Source: CAZKEG01 sp964601575 (GTDB taxonomy: Bacteria > Desulfobacterota > Thermodesulfobacteria > Thermodesulfobacteriales > Thermodesulfatatoraceae). Taken from it: DNA of 27,919 nt. Below the pieces are notes generated by a model. The model made no database searches and was not told the DNA's origin. It saw only the letters and a program-made list of their open reading frames with translations. Where the stretch lies: assembly GCA_964601575.1 (NCBI GenBank), contig CAZROA010000061.1, forward strand, positions 1 to 27,919, in the 5' to 3' direction. Of the stretch, positions 15,437 through 22,799 are shown one piece after another (position 1 is the first letter of the stretch; each line of letters starts with the position of its first letter). The position numbers and the translations under genes were made by a program.

Positions 15437-17140
15437 ATGGAAAATGTGGTCGAGACAAAAAGTGAACAAATCCCGGAGGAGAACTTCGCCGAGCTCTTGT
15501 CCGAAGAGCTAAAGGCCATCTCTACCGGGGAAATCGTCACCGGCAAGGTCCTTCGGGTCGATGAAGATGGGGTGATCATCGACATCGGGTATAAGAGCGA
15601 AGGTGTGGTCCCGGTGGCGGAATTTCTTGGGCCAAGCGGTGAGATCCGGGTCAGGCCCGGCGACGAGGTCCAAGTCATTGTCGAACGTTTACGCACACCA
15701 GATGGCCTGGTGAGGCTTTCTTATCGTCGGCTTCAGCGCCAAAAGGCTTGGGAAAAAATCGAAAAGGCCCAAAAGAACGGAGAATTTTTGGAGGCTTATG
15801 TCCTTGAACGTATAAAGGGCGGTTTTGCCGTAGATATCGATAGTTTACGGGCTTTTTTGCCTTTTTCCCAGGCCTTTTTGAAGACTCCAAAGCACCCGGA
15901 AGAATTGGTTGGGACGACCATCAAGGTGGCGGTGATCAGTAGCTCCCGAAAGAAAAACAATATCGTCGTCTCACGCAAGATCGTCCTGGAAAAAGAGCTT
16001 GAGGAAAGGAAAAAGGCCCTGCTTGAGAGCCTTGAAGAGGGGCAAGTACGGGAAGGCGTGGTCAAGAGTATTACTGATTATGGTGTTTTTGTTGATTTGG
16101 GTGGAGTAGACGGTCTCCTCCATGTCTCTGACATTTCCTGGGGGCGGGTCAAACATCCCTCTAATTATTTTAAAATTGGTGATCATATCAAGGTCAAAGT
16201 CATCAAATATGACCCGGAAAAACCAAAGATCGCCCTAGGGGTTAAACAACTTACTCCTGATCCCTGGACCAATATAGGTGAGAAGTATCCTCTTGGTTCT
16301 AAGGTGCAGGGCAAGGTGGTCTCTCTTACCGATTTTGGGGCCTTTGTCGAGCTTGAACCCGGAGTAGAAGGCCTGATCCATGTCTCTGAACTCTCCTGGA
16401 CCAAACGTATTCGTCATCCTCGGGATGTCCTCTCCGAGGGTGACATGGTAGAAGTGGTGGTCATCGGCATCGATGAGGAAAATCGGCGTATCTCCTTGAG
16501 CCTAAAACAAGTGGAGCCCAATCCTTGGGATGTACTTACCGAACAGTTCTCTGAGGGTACGGTGATCGAGGCCCCGGTCAAGACGGTGACCGACTTCGGG
16601 ATCTTTATCGAGGTTATGGAAGGGATCGATGGTTTTATTCATGTTTCAGATCTTTCTTGGGGCCGAGTGAGACATCCCTCAGAGCGTTATAAGCCCGGAG
16701 ATATAGTTCGGGCGGTTATTCTTAAGATTGATCGCGAGCGTGAACGTTTGGCCCTGGGTATAAAACAACTTACTCCAGACCCATGGGAGAGTGTTCCGGA
16801 GAAGTATCCTGTGGGCTCGGTGGTTACCGGTAAGATTTCTAATGTCACGGATTTTGGTATTTTTGTCGAATTGGAAGAAGGGGTAGAGGGCCTGATTCAC
16901 GTCTCCGAGATTGCGGAGAAAAAGATCAAGACCCCGGTGGGTATGTATGAACCCGGCCAAGAGGTAAAGGCTAAGGTCATCAAGGTCGAACCAGAGGCCC
17001 GGCGTCTGGGGCTTTCTATTAAGAAACTCAAGGAAGAGGAAGAGCGTCAGCACTATACGGAATTTTCCAAAGAACAAAAAGGGCCAGGGATTACCCTCGG
17101 GGCCGTGTTGAAAGAAAGACTGGCTTCGGAGAAAAAATAA
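15437..17140 (+). CDS. rpsA: 30S ribosomal protein S1
   Basis: A 567-residue protein made of six S1 RNA-binding repeats, roughly at residues 30-100, 118-184, 203-271, 290-358, 377-445 and 464-531. Repeats three to six carry the clear pattern TDFGxFVE...GLIHVSELSW, and repeats three to five also a LTPDPW-type linker. S1 holds mRNA on the small subunit and helps initiation on structured or poorly matched leaders. The six-domain length is that of proteobacterial-type S1 rather than the shorter Firmicute form. It has its own promoter and ribosome binding site. The gene order cmk-rpsA-sppA-HU/IHF is well known; here the last gene is a fusion. Confidence 0.97.
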   Translation: MENVVETKSEQIPEENFAELLSEELKAISTGEIVTGKVLRVDEDGVIIDIGYKSEGVVPVAEFLGPSGEIRVRPGDEVQVIVERLRTPDGLVRLSYRRLQRQKAWEKIEKAQKNGEFLEAYVLERIKGGFAVDIDSLRAFLPFSQAFLKTPKHPEELVGTTIKVAVISSSRKKNNIVVSRKIVLEKELEERKKALLESLEEGQVREGVVKSITDYGVFVDLGGVDGLLHVSDISWGRVKHPSNYFKIGDHIKVKVIKYDPEKPKIALGVKQLTPDPWTNIGEKYPLGSKVQGKVVSLTDFGAFVELEPGVEGLIHVSELSWTKRIRHPRDVLSEGDMVEVVVIGIDEENRRISLSLKQVEPNPWDVLTEQFSEGTVIEAPVKTVTDFGIFIEVMEGIDGFIHVSDLSWGRVRHPSERYKPGDIVRAVILKIDRERERLALGIKQLTPDPWESVPEKYPVGSVVTGKISNVTDFGIFVELEEGVEGLIHVSEIAEKKIKTPVGMYEPGQEVKAKVIKVEPEARRLGLSIKKLKEEEERQHYTEFSKEQKGPGITLGAVLKERLASEKK

Positions 17141-17150
17141 GGGCTAGACC

Positions 17151-18029
17151 GTGTCCCGCAATCCAATCGTTATTGGCCTGGCCTTTTTGGGTGGTTTTTT
17201 CTTATTCCTTTTATTATTAATTATTATCGCCCTTTTCTTTCTTGTGCGGGGTAAACCCACCCTACCGGTCGGTGAAAAGATCGGTGTGATCGAAATCATC
17301 GGTGTCATTTCTTCGGCGGACGAGGTCATCAAAGACCTGAGACAATTTTTAAACGATGACAGCGTAAAGGCCATCATCATCCGGATTGATAGCCCCGGTG
17401 GGGCGGTGGGGGCCTCACAAGAGATCTATCAGGCCATCAAACAGGCCCGGCAAAAAAAGCCGGTGGTTGCCTCTATGGAGTCGGTAGCTGCCTCCGGTGG
17501 TCTTTACGTGGCCTTGGGGGCAAGCAGGATTCTGGCCATGCCTGGGACCCTTACCGGAAGTATCGGGGTCATGATGCAGGTTCCTAATATCAAGGGTTTG
17601 CTTGATAAAGTAGGGGTTAAGGCCCAAGTCCTAAAGAGCGGCCCTTATAAAGATGCCGGCTCCATCTTTCGGCCTTTAAGAGAAGACGAAAAAAAGGTCC
17701 TCATGGGGACCATCAACGATATCTATCAACAATTTGTCGAGGCTGTCTCTGAGTCCCGACAAATTCCCTTGGCCAAGGTCAAGACCTTTGCCGATGGGCG
17801 GGTCTTTACCGGACGTCAGGCCAAGGAATATGGTCTTATTGATGAGTTAGGCAATTTTGAACGAGCCATTGAGGTTGCGGCCTCTCTTGGGGGAATCAAA
17901 GGAACGCCGCATTTGGTCTATCCCGAAAGAGAAAAACCCTGGCTTAAGTGGCTCCTAGGGGAAGACTTTAAGGGGCAAGCCTTTTCTCTTTGGTTTGCTC
18001 CCCTGTATCTCACCCGGTTTGCTAGATAA
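17151..18029 (+). CDS. sppA: Signal peptide peptidase SppA (single-domain form)
   Basis: A 292-residue membrane-anchored serine protease that degrades leftover signal peptides. A strong transmembrane segment covers residues 8-32. The catalytic Ser is in ESVAASGGLYVA (S115) and the general-base Lys in LKSGPYKDAGS (K167), about 52 residues apart as in the short SppA form; RIDSPGGAVGASQEIY marks the oligomer and substrate groove. It is about half the size of E. coli SppA and matches the short octameric form of Bacillus and many other bacteria. The GTG start lies 10 bases after rpsA, with an AGGG about six bases upstream. The HU-Ppx fusion gene starts 2 bases after its stop. Confidence 0.94.
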   Translation: MSRNPIVIGLAFLGGFFLFLLLLIIIALFFLVRGKPTLPVGEKIGVIEIIGVISSADEVIKDLRQFLNDDSVKAIIIRIDSPGGAVGASQEIYQAIKQARQKKPVVASMESVAASGGLYVALGASRILAMPGTLTGSIGVMMQVPNIKGLLDKVGVKAQVLKSGPYKDAGSIFRPLREDEKKVLMGTINDIYQQFVEAVSESRQIPLAKVKTFADGRVFTGRQAKEYGLIDELGNFERAIEVAASLGGIKGTPHLVYPEREKPWLKWLLGEDFKGQAFSLWFAPLYLTRFAR

Positions 18030-18031
18030 CA

Positions 18032-19231
18032 ATGGTCAAGAAGGATCTTATAAACCGTTTGGCCATTTATTTTCCCGAGTTCAGAAAGAAAGACTTGGAA
18101 TTTATCGTGGACCTACTCTTTGAGAGATTGACCGAGGCCCTGGCCTCGGAAGAACGAATAGAGATCCGCGGCTTTGGCCGTTTTTTGGTCAGGCAACAGA
18201 AAGAAAGGCTCTTTACCAATCCCAAGACCGCAGAGACCCTTACCTTACCAAGCCGCCGCCGGATTATCTTTAAACCGGGTAAAGACATCAAAGATCGACT
18301 AAATCAGCCGGCCTATGCCAGCCTTGACCTGGGGACCCAGACCTTTCGTCTTTTGCTGGCCAAACCCGCTAACGGGGATATGAGGGCCATTTATCGTGAA
18401 CGGGAAAACGTAAGGCTCGGAGAAGGTCTAGTAGAGACCGGGAAGATCTCCCCCGAGGCGATAGAAAGGGGGCTTAAGGCCCTTTTACGTTTCCGTCAAC
18501 TCATGGATCAATTAGAAGTCGTTGATTATTTTGCAGCGGGAACAGCGGTCTTTCGTAAGGCAGACAATATAGATGAATTCTTAGACCGGGCCCTCAAGGA
18601 GGCAGGGATAAAGATTCGTGTCCTTTCACCGGAAGAAGAGGCCTTGTTTACGGTGAAAGGGGTCCTCTTTGCCCTTGAGAGTCCCCCTGAACACGTCTTA
18701 ATCGCTGACGTGGGCGGTGGGAGCACGGAATTGATTCTCATTCAGGAAGGTAAAAATCATTGGAAGACGAGTTTAGAACTGGGGGCGGTGAGTTTGACCG
18801 AAGGTTTTTTTGAGCATGACCCCCCTACTTTGACCGAGCTTGAAAAGGCTCAGGCCTTTGTTCGTCAAGCCTTAGAGCCGTTGCCCCATGAAATAAGGCA
18901 GGCCCGCAGTTTTATCGGTACCGGAGGGACGGCTTCCTGCCTTGCCGCCTTGATCCTTGAATTAGAGCATTATGTCCCGGATCTCCTCCAAGGCCAATCG
19001 TTTGTAGAAAAGACCCTCATGGAGCTCTTTGAACGCCTAAGATCTCTTTCCACTAGAGAAAGGGCCAGATTAAAAGGAATGGATCACGGGCGGGAGGACA
19101 TCATCCTGGCCGGTCTCCTCATTTATCTCGAACTGATGCGGTATTTTGGTTTTCGGCGCCTGGTGGTCAGCGAAACGGGAATTTTAGAAGGGCTCCTCTT
19201 GCATTTACTCCAAAGTAGCACCAATATTTAG
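18032..19231 (+). CDS. Fusion of HU/IHF DNA-bending domain with Ppx/GppA phosphatase
   Basis: A 399-residue open frame joining two families without a linker. Residues 1-91 are an HU/IHF protein: MVKKDLINRLAIYFPEF, the IEIRGFGRFLVR strand, the NPKTAE arm with the DNA-intercalating Pro (64), and RRIIFKPGKDIKDRLN. Residues 94-399 are a Ppx/GppA phosphatase: DLGTQTFRLLLA, VETGKISPEAIERG, the acidic SPEEEA (199-204), ADVGGGSTELIL, FIGTGGT and MDHGREDIILAG, all expected for hydrolysis of polyphosphate or the guanosine pentaphosphate alarmone. Both halves look intact. In relatives a separate IHF gene often follows sppA, so the fusion probably arose by loss of its stop codon. The role is inferred: a DNA-tethered phosphatase or a nucleoid protein that senses phosphate or stringent state. 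It lies 2 bases after sppA. Confidence 0.9.
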   Translation: MVKKDLINRLAIYFPEFRKKDLEFIVDLLFERLTEALASEERIEIRGFGRFLVRQQKERLFTNPKTAETLTLPSRRRIIFKPGKDIKDRLNQPAYASLDLGTQTFRLLLAKPANGDMRAIYRERENVRLGEGLVETGKISPEAIERGLKALLRFRQLMDQLEVVDYFAAGTAVFRKADNIDEFLDRALKEAGIKIRVLSPEEEALFTVKGVLFALESPPEHVLIADVGGGSTELILIQEGKNHWKTSLELGAVSLTEGFFEHDPPTLTELEKAQAFVRQALEPLPHEIRQARSFIGTGGTASCLAALILELEHYVPDLLQGQSFVEKTLMELFERLRSLSTRERARLKGMDHGREDIILAGLLIYLELMRYFGFRRLVVSETGILEGLLLHLLQSSTNI

Positions 19232-19248
19232 GCCATCATTAAATGGCC
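19231..19248 (+). repeat. Small hairpin between the HU-Ppx fusion gene and guaB
   Basis: GGCCAT, loop CATTAA, ATGGCC begin within the stop codon of the fusion gene. The six-base stem has only scattered T residues after it, so it is a weak terminator candidate or an mRNA 3'-end structure. A clear promoter for guaB was not seen in the rest of the 101-base gap. Confidence 0.3.
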
Positions 19249-19332
19249 AGGCCAAAGGGCATGATTTTGGTTTAAATAGATGGGCTATTAGTCGAAGTTA
19301 AGAAAAAGAACTCTAAAAAGAGGTGATTATAG

Positions 19333-20802
19333 ATGCTAAACATCCCGGTAGAAGAGGCCTTTACCTTTGATGATTTGCTTCTTCTCCCAGCAGAATCAGA
19401 GGTCTTGCCTAAAGACGTCGATCTTTCCACTAGGATCACCAAAAACGTGCGGCTCAATATCCCTCTGCTTTCAGCGGCCATGGACACGGTGACCGAGGCT
19501 CGGATGGCCATCAGTATAGCCAGGGAAGGGGGGCTTGGGGTCATCCATCGCAACATGAGTATCGAGCAACAGTGTCGGGAGGTAGAAAAGGTCAAGAAGT
19601 CTGAATACGGAATGATCATCGATCCGGTTACCGTGGGGCCGGAGACCTCTATTCGCGAAGTCCTGCGTATCATGGAGGAATATCGCATCTCTGGGGTGCC
19701 TATTGTTGAAGGTCCGGAGAAAAAACTCCTGGGCATCGTTACTAATCGGGACCTCCGCTTTGAGACCGAGCTGGATCGCCCGGTGAGAGAGGTCATGACT
19801 TCAGAGAACCTGATCACCGCCGAACCTGGGGTGACCTTGGAGGAGGCCAAAAAGATCCTCCATGAACATCGCATCGAAAAACTCCTTATTGTAGATAAAA
19901 ATTTCTGCTTAAAAGGTCTCATTACCATCAAAGACATTGAAAAACTGCGCAAGTATCCCAACGCCGCCAAAGACGAATTGGGAAGGCTGCGCGTAGGGGC
20001 GGCTATCGGGGTGGGGCCAGAGAGGCTTAGCCATGTTGAGGCCCTGCTCAAGGCTGGGTGTGACGTCATCTTTATTGACTGTGCCCATGGACATTCCAAG
20101 AACGTGATCGAGGCCATTCGGGATATCAAGGCCCATTTTCCAGAATGTGAACTAGTGGCTGGTAATGTAGCCACCGCTGAAGGGGCCGAGGCCCTGATCA
20201 AGGCTGGGGCTGATGGCATTAAAGTGGGGGTAGGGCCTGGCTCTATTTGCACGACGCGGATCATTGCCGGCGTAGGTGTCCCACAGCTAAGCGCCATCCA
20301 CCATTGTGCTCTAGTAGCCAACAAGTACGACATCCCGGTCATCGCCGATGGGGGGATTAAGTTTTCCGGAGACATTACCAAGGCTATCGGGGCCGGGGCC
20401 CATGCGGTCATGATCGGGTCTCTCTTTGCCGGGACTGAAGAGGCCCCAGGAGAGATGATTCTCTATGAAGGGCGGACTTACAAAGTCTATCGAGGTATGG
20501 GGTCCTTAGGGGCCATGATGAAGGGCGGTGGAGATCGGTATTTTCAGAAGGCCTCAAGCCCGGCCAAGTTTGTCCCTGAAGGAGTGGAAGGTCGAGTGCC
20601 TTATCGTGGACCGGTCTCAAGTATGATTTATCAACTGATCGGCGGCCTTCGTTCTGGTATGGGGTATTGTGGCTGTCGAACCATCGAGGAATTGCGTCAG
20701 AAGGCCCGTTTTGTACGTATCACCCCGGCTGGGCTCCGTGAAAGTCATGTCCACGACGTAATTATCACCAAAGAAGCCCCTAATTATTGGGTTGGTCGCT
20801 AA
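19333..20802 (+). CDS. guaB: Inosine-5'-monophosphate dehydrogenase
   Basis: A 489-residue enzyme that oxidises IMP to XMP with NAD, the committed step of GMP synthesis. The barrel begins EEAFTFDDLLLLPAESEVLP; two CBS domains are inserted at about 95-150 and 155-210 (REVMTSENLITAEPGVTLEE); the catalytic Cys lies in GPGSICTTRIIAGVG (C306), followed by VIADGGI and GSLFAGTEEAPGE, and the flap Arg-Tyr pair is in GRVPYRG. The ATG has AGAGGTGAT about eight bases upstream. The CBS pair normally senses adenine and guanine nucleotides. It stands alone with about 100 bases on the left and 57 on the right, the latter holding a strong inverted repeat. Confidence 0.97.
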   Translation: MLNIPVEEAFTFDDLLLLPAESEVLPKDVDLSTRITKNVRLNIPLLSAAMDTVTEARMAISIAREGGLGVIHRNMSIEQQCREVEKVKKSEYGMIIDPVTVGPETSIREVLRIMEEYRISGVPIVEGPEKKLLGIVTNRDLRFETELDRPVREVMTSENLITAEPGVTLEEAKKILHEHRIEKLLIVDKNFCLKGLITIKDIEKLRKYPNAAKDELGRLRVGAAIGVGPERLSHVEALLKAGCDVIFIDCAHGHSKNVIEAIRDIKAHFPECELVAGNVATAEGAEALIKAGADGIKVGVGPGSICTTRIIAGVGVPQLSAIHHCALVANKYDIPVIADGGIKFSGDITKAIGAGAHAVMIGSLFAGTEEAPGEMILYEGRTYKVYRGMGSLGAMMKGGGDRYFQKASSPAKFVPEGVEGRVPYRGPVSSMIYQLIGGLRSGMGYCGCRTIEELRQKARFVRITPAGLRESHVHDVIITKEAPNYWVGR

Positions 20803-20808
20803 TTCTAA

Positions 20809-20857
20809 ACTTCCCCTTCGTCACTGCCGAATCCTCTTTAAAAAACGAAGGGGAAGT
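20809..20857 (+). promoter_or_regulatory. 13-bp perfect inverted repeat masking the pilC ribosome binding site
   Basis: ACTTCCCCTTCGT (20809-20821) pairs perfectly with ACGAAGGGGAAGT (20845-20857) across a 23-base loop. The right arm contains the only ribosome binding site of pilC (GAAGGGGAAG, ATG at 20860), so folding would hide it. No T-run follows, so it is not a typical terminator. It is a candidate translational switch for pilC, or a processed or stabilised guaB 3' end. Confidence 0.7.
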
Positions 20858-20859
20858 CT

Positions 20860-22071
20860 ATGCCTGTTTATGAATGGGTAGGTCGTACCCCCACCGGAGA
20901 GACCCAAAAAGGGGTGATGGAAGCCCCGGATGAACGTCTGGTCAAGATCAAACTTTCCCGTTTAAAGATCACCCCGGTCAAGATAAAGCCAAAGAGCCAA
21001 GGGTTATTTAGTAGTCTTAAACGCGGTGGGAAGGTCAAGCCCAAAGAGTTGGTGGTCTTTACCAGGCAGTTGGCCACCATGCTTGATGCCGGGCTCTCTT
21101 TGGTCCAGGCCCTGGAATCCCTGGCCATCCAACAAAAAAATCCCTATTTCCGAGAGGTCCTTACCAAGATCAAGAATGCCATTGAAGAAGGTTCACCTTT
21201 GGCCGAGGCCTTGAGGCAGTATCCCAAGATCTTTGACAATTTCTACTATCATATGGTAAGCGCCGGTGAGGCCAGCGGAAACCTGGACGAGACCTTGGCC
21301 CGGTTGGCCACGTATATGGAGAAGTCCTTGGCCTTAAAGGCCAAGGTCAAAAAGGCCATGATTTATCCCATTGTGATCATTGCGGTGACGACCATCGTTC
21401 TCGGGATCATTATGGTCTTTGTCATTCCCTCTTTTGAGAAGATGTTTGCCGATATGGGGCAGGCCCTACCCTTGCCCACCATGATCGTCATTTCCATGAG
21501 TCGGTTCGTCAAGAAATATTTCCTGACCTTTGTGGTGGGCCTGGCTGTTGCTATTTTTCTTCTCAAGAGATATTACCGCACCGAAAGAGGGCGGCTCCAT
21601 ATAGATACCGTCCTCTTAAAATTACCCTTGTTTGGAAATCTATTCCGCAAAGTAGCGGTGGCCCGTTTTGCCCGAACTCTTGGTACCTTAATCAGCAGTG
21701 GTGTCTCCATCATTGAGGCCTTGAGGATCGCTGCCAAGACCGCTGGAAACGTAGTGGTTGAAAGGGCAATCAACGATATTCGTAAGGGCATCCAGGAGGG
21801 GCAATCTATCGCCGAACCCTTGGCCCAAAGTGGTATCTTCCCTCACATGGTCATTCAAATGGTCTCCGTTGGAGAAAGTACCGGAGTGTTAGAAAAGATG
21901 CTCCATAAAGTAGCCGATTTCTTTGAAGAAGAGGTGGACCTAGTCGTAGACAGTCTGGCTCAATTGATCGAACCGGTGCTCATTGTCTTTTTGGGTACGG
22001 TCATTGGAGGCATTATCGTCTCCCTCTACTTACCTATCTTCAAGATGGGAGAGATAGTCGGCGGAGGCTAA
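20860..22071 (+). CDS. pilC: Type IV pilus inner-membrane platform protein PilC
   Basis: A 403-residue GspF/PilC family protein with two repeated cytoplasmic domains (about 60-185 and 260-390), each followed by membrane segments. The domains carry the family patterns VFTRQLATMLDAGLSLVQALE, VSAGEASGNLDETLARLA and VARFARTLGTLISSGVSIIEAL, VSVGESTGVLEKML. Membrane segments lie near 168-190, 215-235 and 375-398. The N-terminal segment PVYEWVGRTPTGETQKGVMEA is typical of PilC. PilC is the platform on which PilB and PilT motors turn; two PilT-family genes lie at 6249-8518. It is transcribed alone, its ribosome binding site is inside a stable inverted repeat, and it converges on the tRNA-Ser gene. 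Confidence 0.94.
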   Translation: MPVYEWVGRTPTGETQKGVMEAPDERLVKIKLSRLKITPVKIKPKSQGLFSSLKRGGKVKPKELVVFTRQLATMLDAGLSLVQALESLAIQQKNPYFREVLTKIKNAIEEGSPLAEALRQYPKIFDNFYYHMVSAGEASGNLDETLARLATYMEKSLALKAKVKKAMIYPIVIIAVTTIVLGIIMVFVIPSFEKMFADMGQALPLPTMIVISMSRFVKKYFLTFVVGLAVAIFLLKRYYRTERGRLHIDTVLLKLPLFGNLFRKVAVARFARTLGTLISSGVSIIEALRIAAKTAGNVVVERAINDIRKGIQEGQSIAEPLAQSGIFPHMVIQMVSVGESTGVLEKMLHKVADFFEEEVDLVVDSLAQLIEPVLIVFLGTVIGGIIVSLYLPIFKMGEIVGGG

Positions 22072-22148
22072 CCTTTCAAAAGTTGGATATCCGAGAGCGA
22101 GGCTCCACTTCCTTAAAGGGCAAAACCAATCACAATTTTTAGCTTTGA

Positions 22149-22242
22149 TGGCGGAGGGGGAGGGATTCGAACCCCCGAGGGAGGCCTTCACCCCCCTAGC
22201 CGATTTCGAGTCGGCCCCCTTCGACCACTCGGGCACCCCTCC
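22149..22242 (-). tRNA. tRNA-Ser(CGA)
   Basis: The minus strand folds into a class II tRNA. The acceptor stem GGAGGGG pairs with CCCCTCC, the anticodon arm GCCGA/TCGGC holds the loop CTCGAAA with anticodon CGA, a long variable arm follows, and the T arm contains GGTTCGAATCC. The 3' CCA is encoded (22149-22151). The first base is the last base of the tadA stop codon, so both must come from one transcript and be separated by RNase P cleavage. Confidence 0.95.
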
Positions 22243-22691
22243 TATCTTCGGGACTTGAAAAAGGCCTGTAATAGAGCCCGACACTCTTCAGCTAAAAGCC
22301 CGCCAGCCACTTCAAGTTGATGATTAAGCCTTTTATCCTGAACTATATTATAAACCGAACCACAAGCCCCGGCCTTAGGGTCATGTGCTCCAAAGACGAG
22401 CCGCTTGAGTCTAGCATAAACCAAGGCCCCGGCACACATGGGACAAGGCTCAAGGGTGACATATATTTCACAATCAAGCAAACGATAATTTCCTAAACGC
22501 TTGGCCGCTTCCCGTAGAGCCATGATCTCTGCGTGCGCCGTGGGGTCACATAACCCAATGGGCCGGTTATATCCTCGGCCAATAATCTCTCTCGAAGGCC
22601 CAACCACTACCGCCCCAATAGGGACCTCACCCTCCTGGGCCGCCTTTTCGGCTTCTTTTAGGGCCTCGCGCATGAAATATTCTTCCTCCAT
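22242..22691 (-). CDS. tadA: tRNA-specific adenosine deaminase
   Basis: A 149-residue zinc deaminase that converts adenosine 34 of tRNA-Arg(ACG) to inosine, letting one tRNA read several Arg codons. The zinc site is complete: H53 and catalytic E55 in TAHAEIMALR, and C83 and C86 in TLEPCPMCAGAL; EVPIGAVVV, NYRLLDCEIYVTLEP and FGAHDPKAGACGS also match TadA rather than a free-base deaminase. ATG 22691 gives the usual N-terminus (MEEEYFMREAL); a second ATG six codons later has GGAGGA about 11 bases upstream. The TAG stop shares its last base with tRNA-Ser. A promoter lies just upstream. Confidence 0.95.
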   Translation of the reverse strand: MEEEYFMREALKEAEKAAQEGEVPIGAVVVGPSREIIGRGYNRPIGLCDPTAHAEIMALREAAKRLGNYRLLDCEIYVTLEPCPMCAGALVYARLKRLVFGAHDPKAGACGSVYNIVQDKRLNHQLEVAGGLLAEECRALLQAFFKSRR

Positions 22692-22711
22692 TACTTTTAG
22701 TTAGGCTACTA

Positions 22712-22741
22712 CTATATGTTCAGGCCTAAAATTTTTTCAAA
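22712..22741 (-). promoter_or_regulatory. Sigma-70-type promoter of tadA and tRNA-Ser
   Basis: On the minus strand TTGAAA (22741-22736) and TATAGT (22717-22712) are separated by 18 bases, about 20 bases before the tadA ATG. It would drive tadA and the tRNA separately from the upstream pyrC operon. Confidence 0.5.
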
Positions 22742-22799
22742 GGTCGAAATTATTTTCCAAAAATTAGCATGGGCTCAAGGGACCAGCAAGAAATGGAGA

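Noticed and set aside
15437..17140. Repeated DNA and protein segments
   Set aside because: These are the six S1 domains of ribosomal protein S1, not a tandem repeat element or a recombination scar.
19232..19332. Riboswitch or clear promoter before guaB
   Set aside because: No purine-riboswitch-like core could be recognised, and the best -35/-10 pairs have poor spacing.
19272..20411. 379-codon minus-strand open frame
   Set aside because: It is antisense to guaB; its Ser/Arg/Met-rich composition is what results from reading the opposite strand of a GC-balanced coding region.
22072..22148. Possible terminator between pilC and tRNA-Ser (GAGC-CTC-GCTC and a GGATATCC palindrome)
   Set aside because: The stems are only four bases and no good T-run follows on either strand; too weak to report as a terminator.
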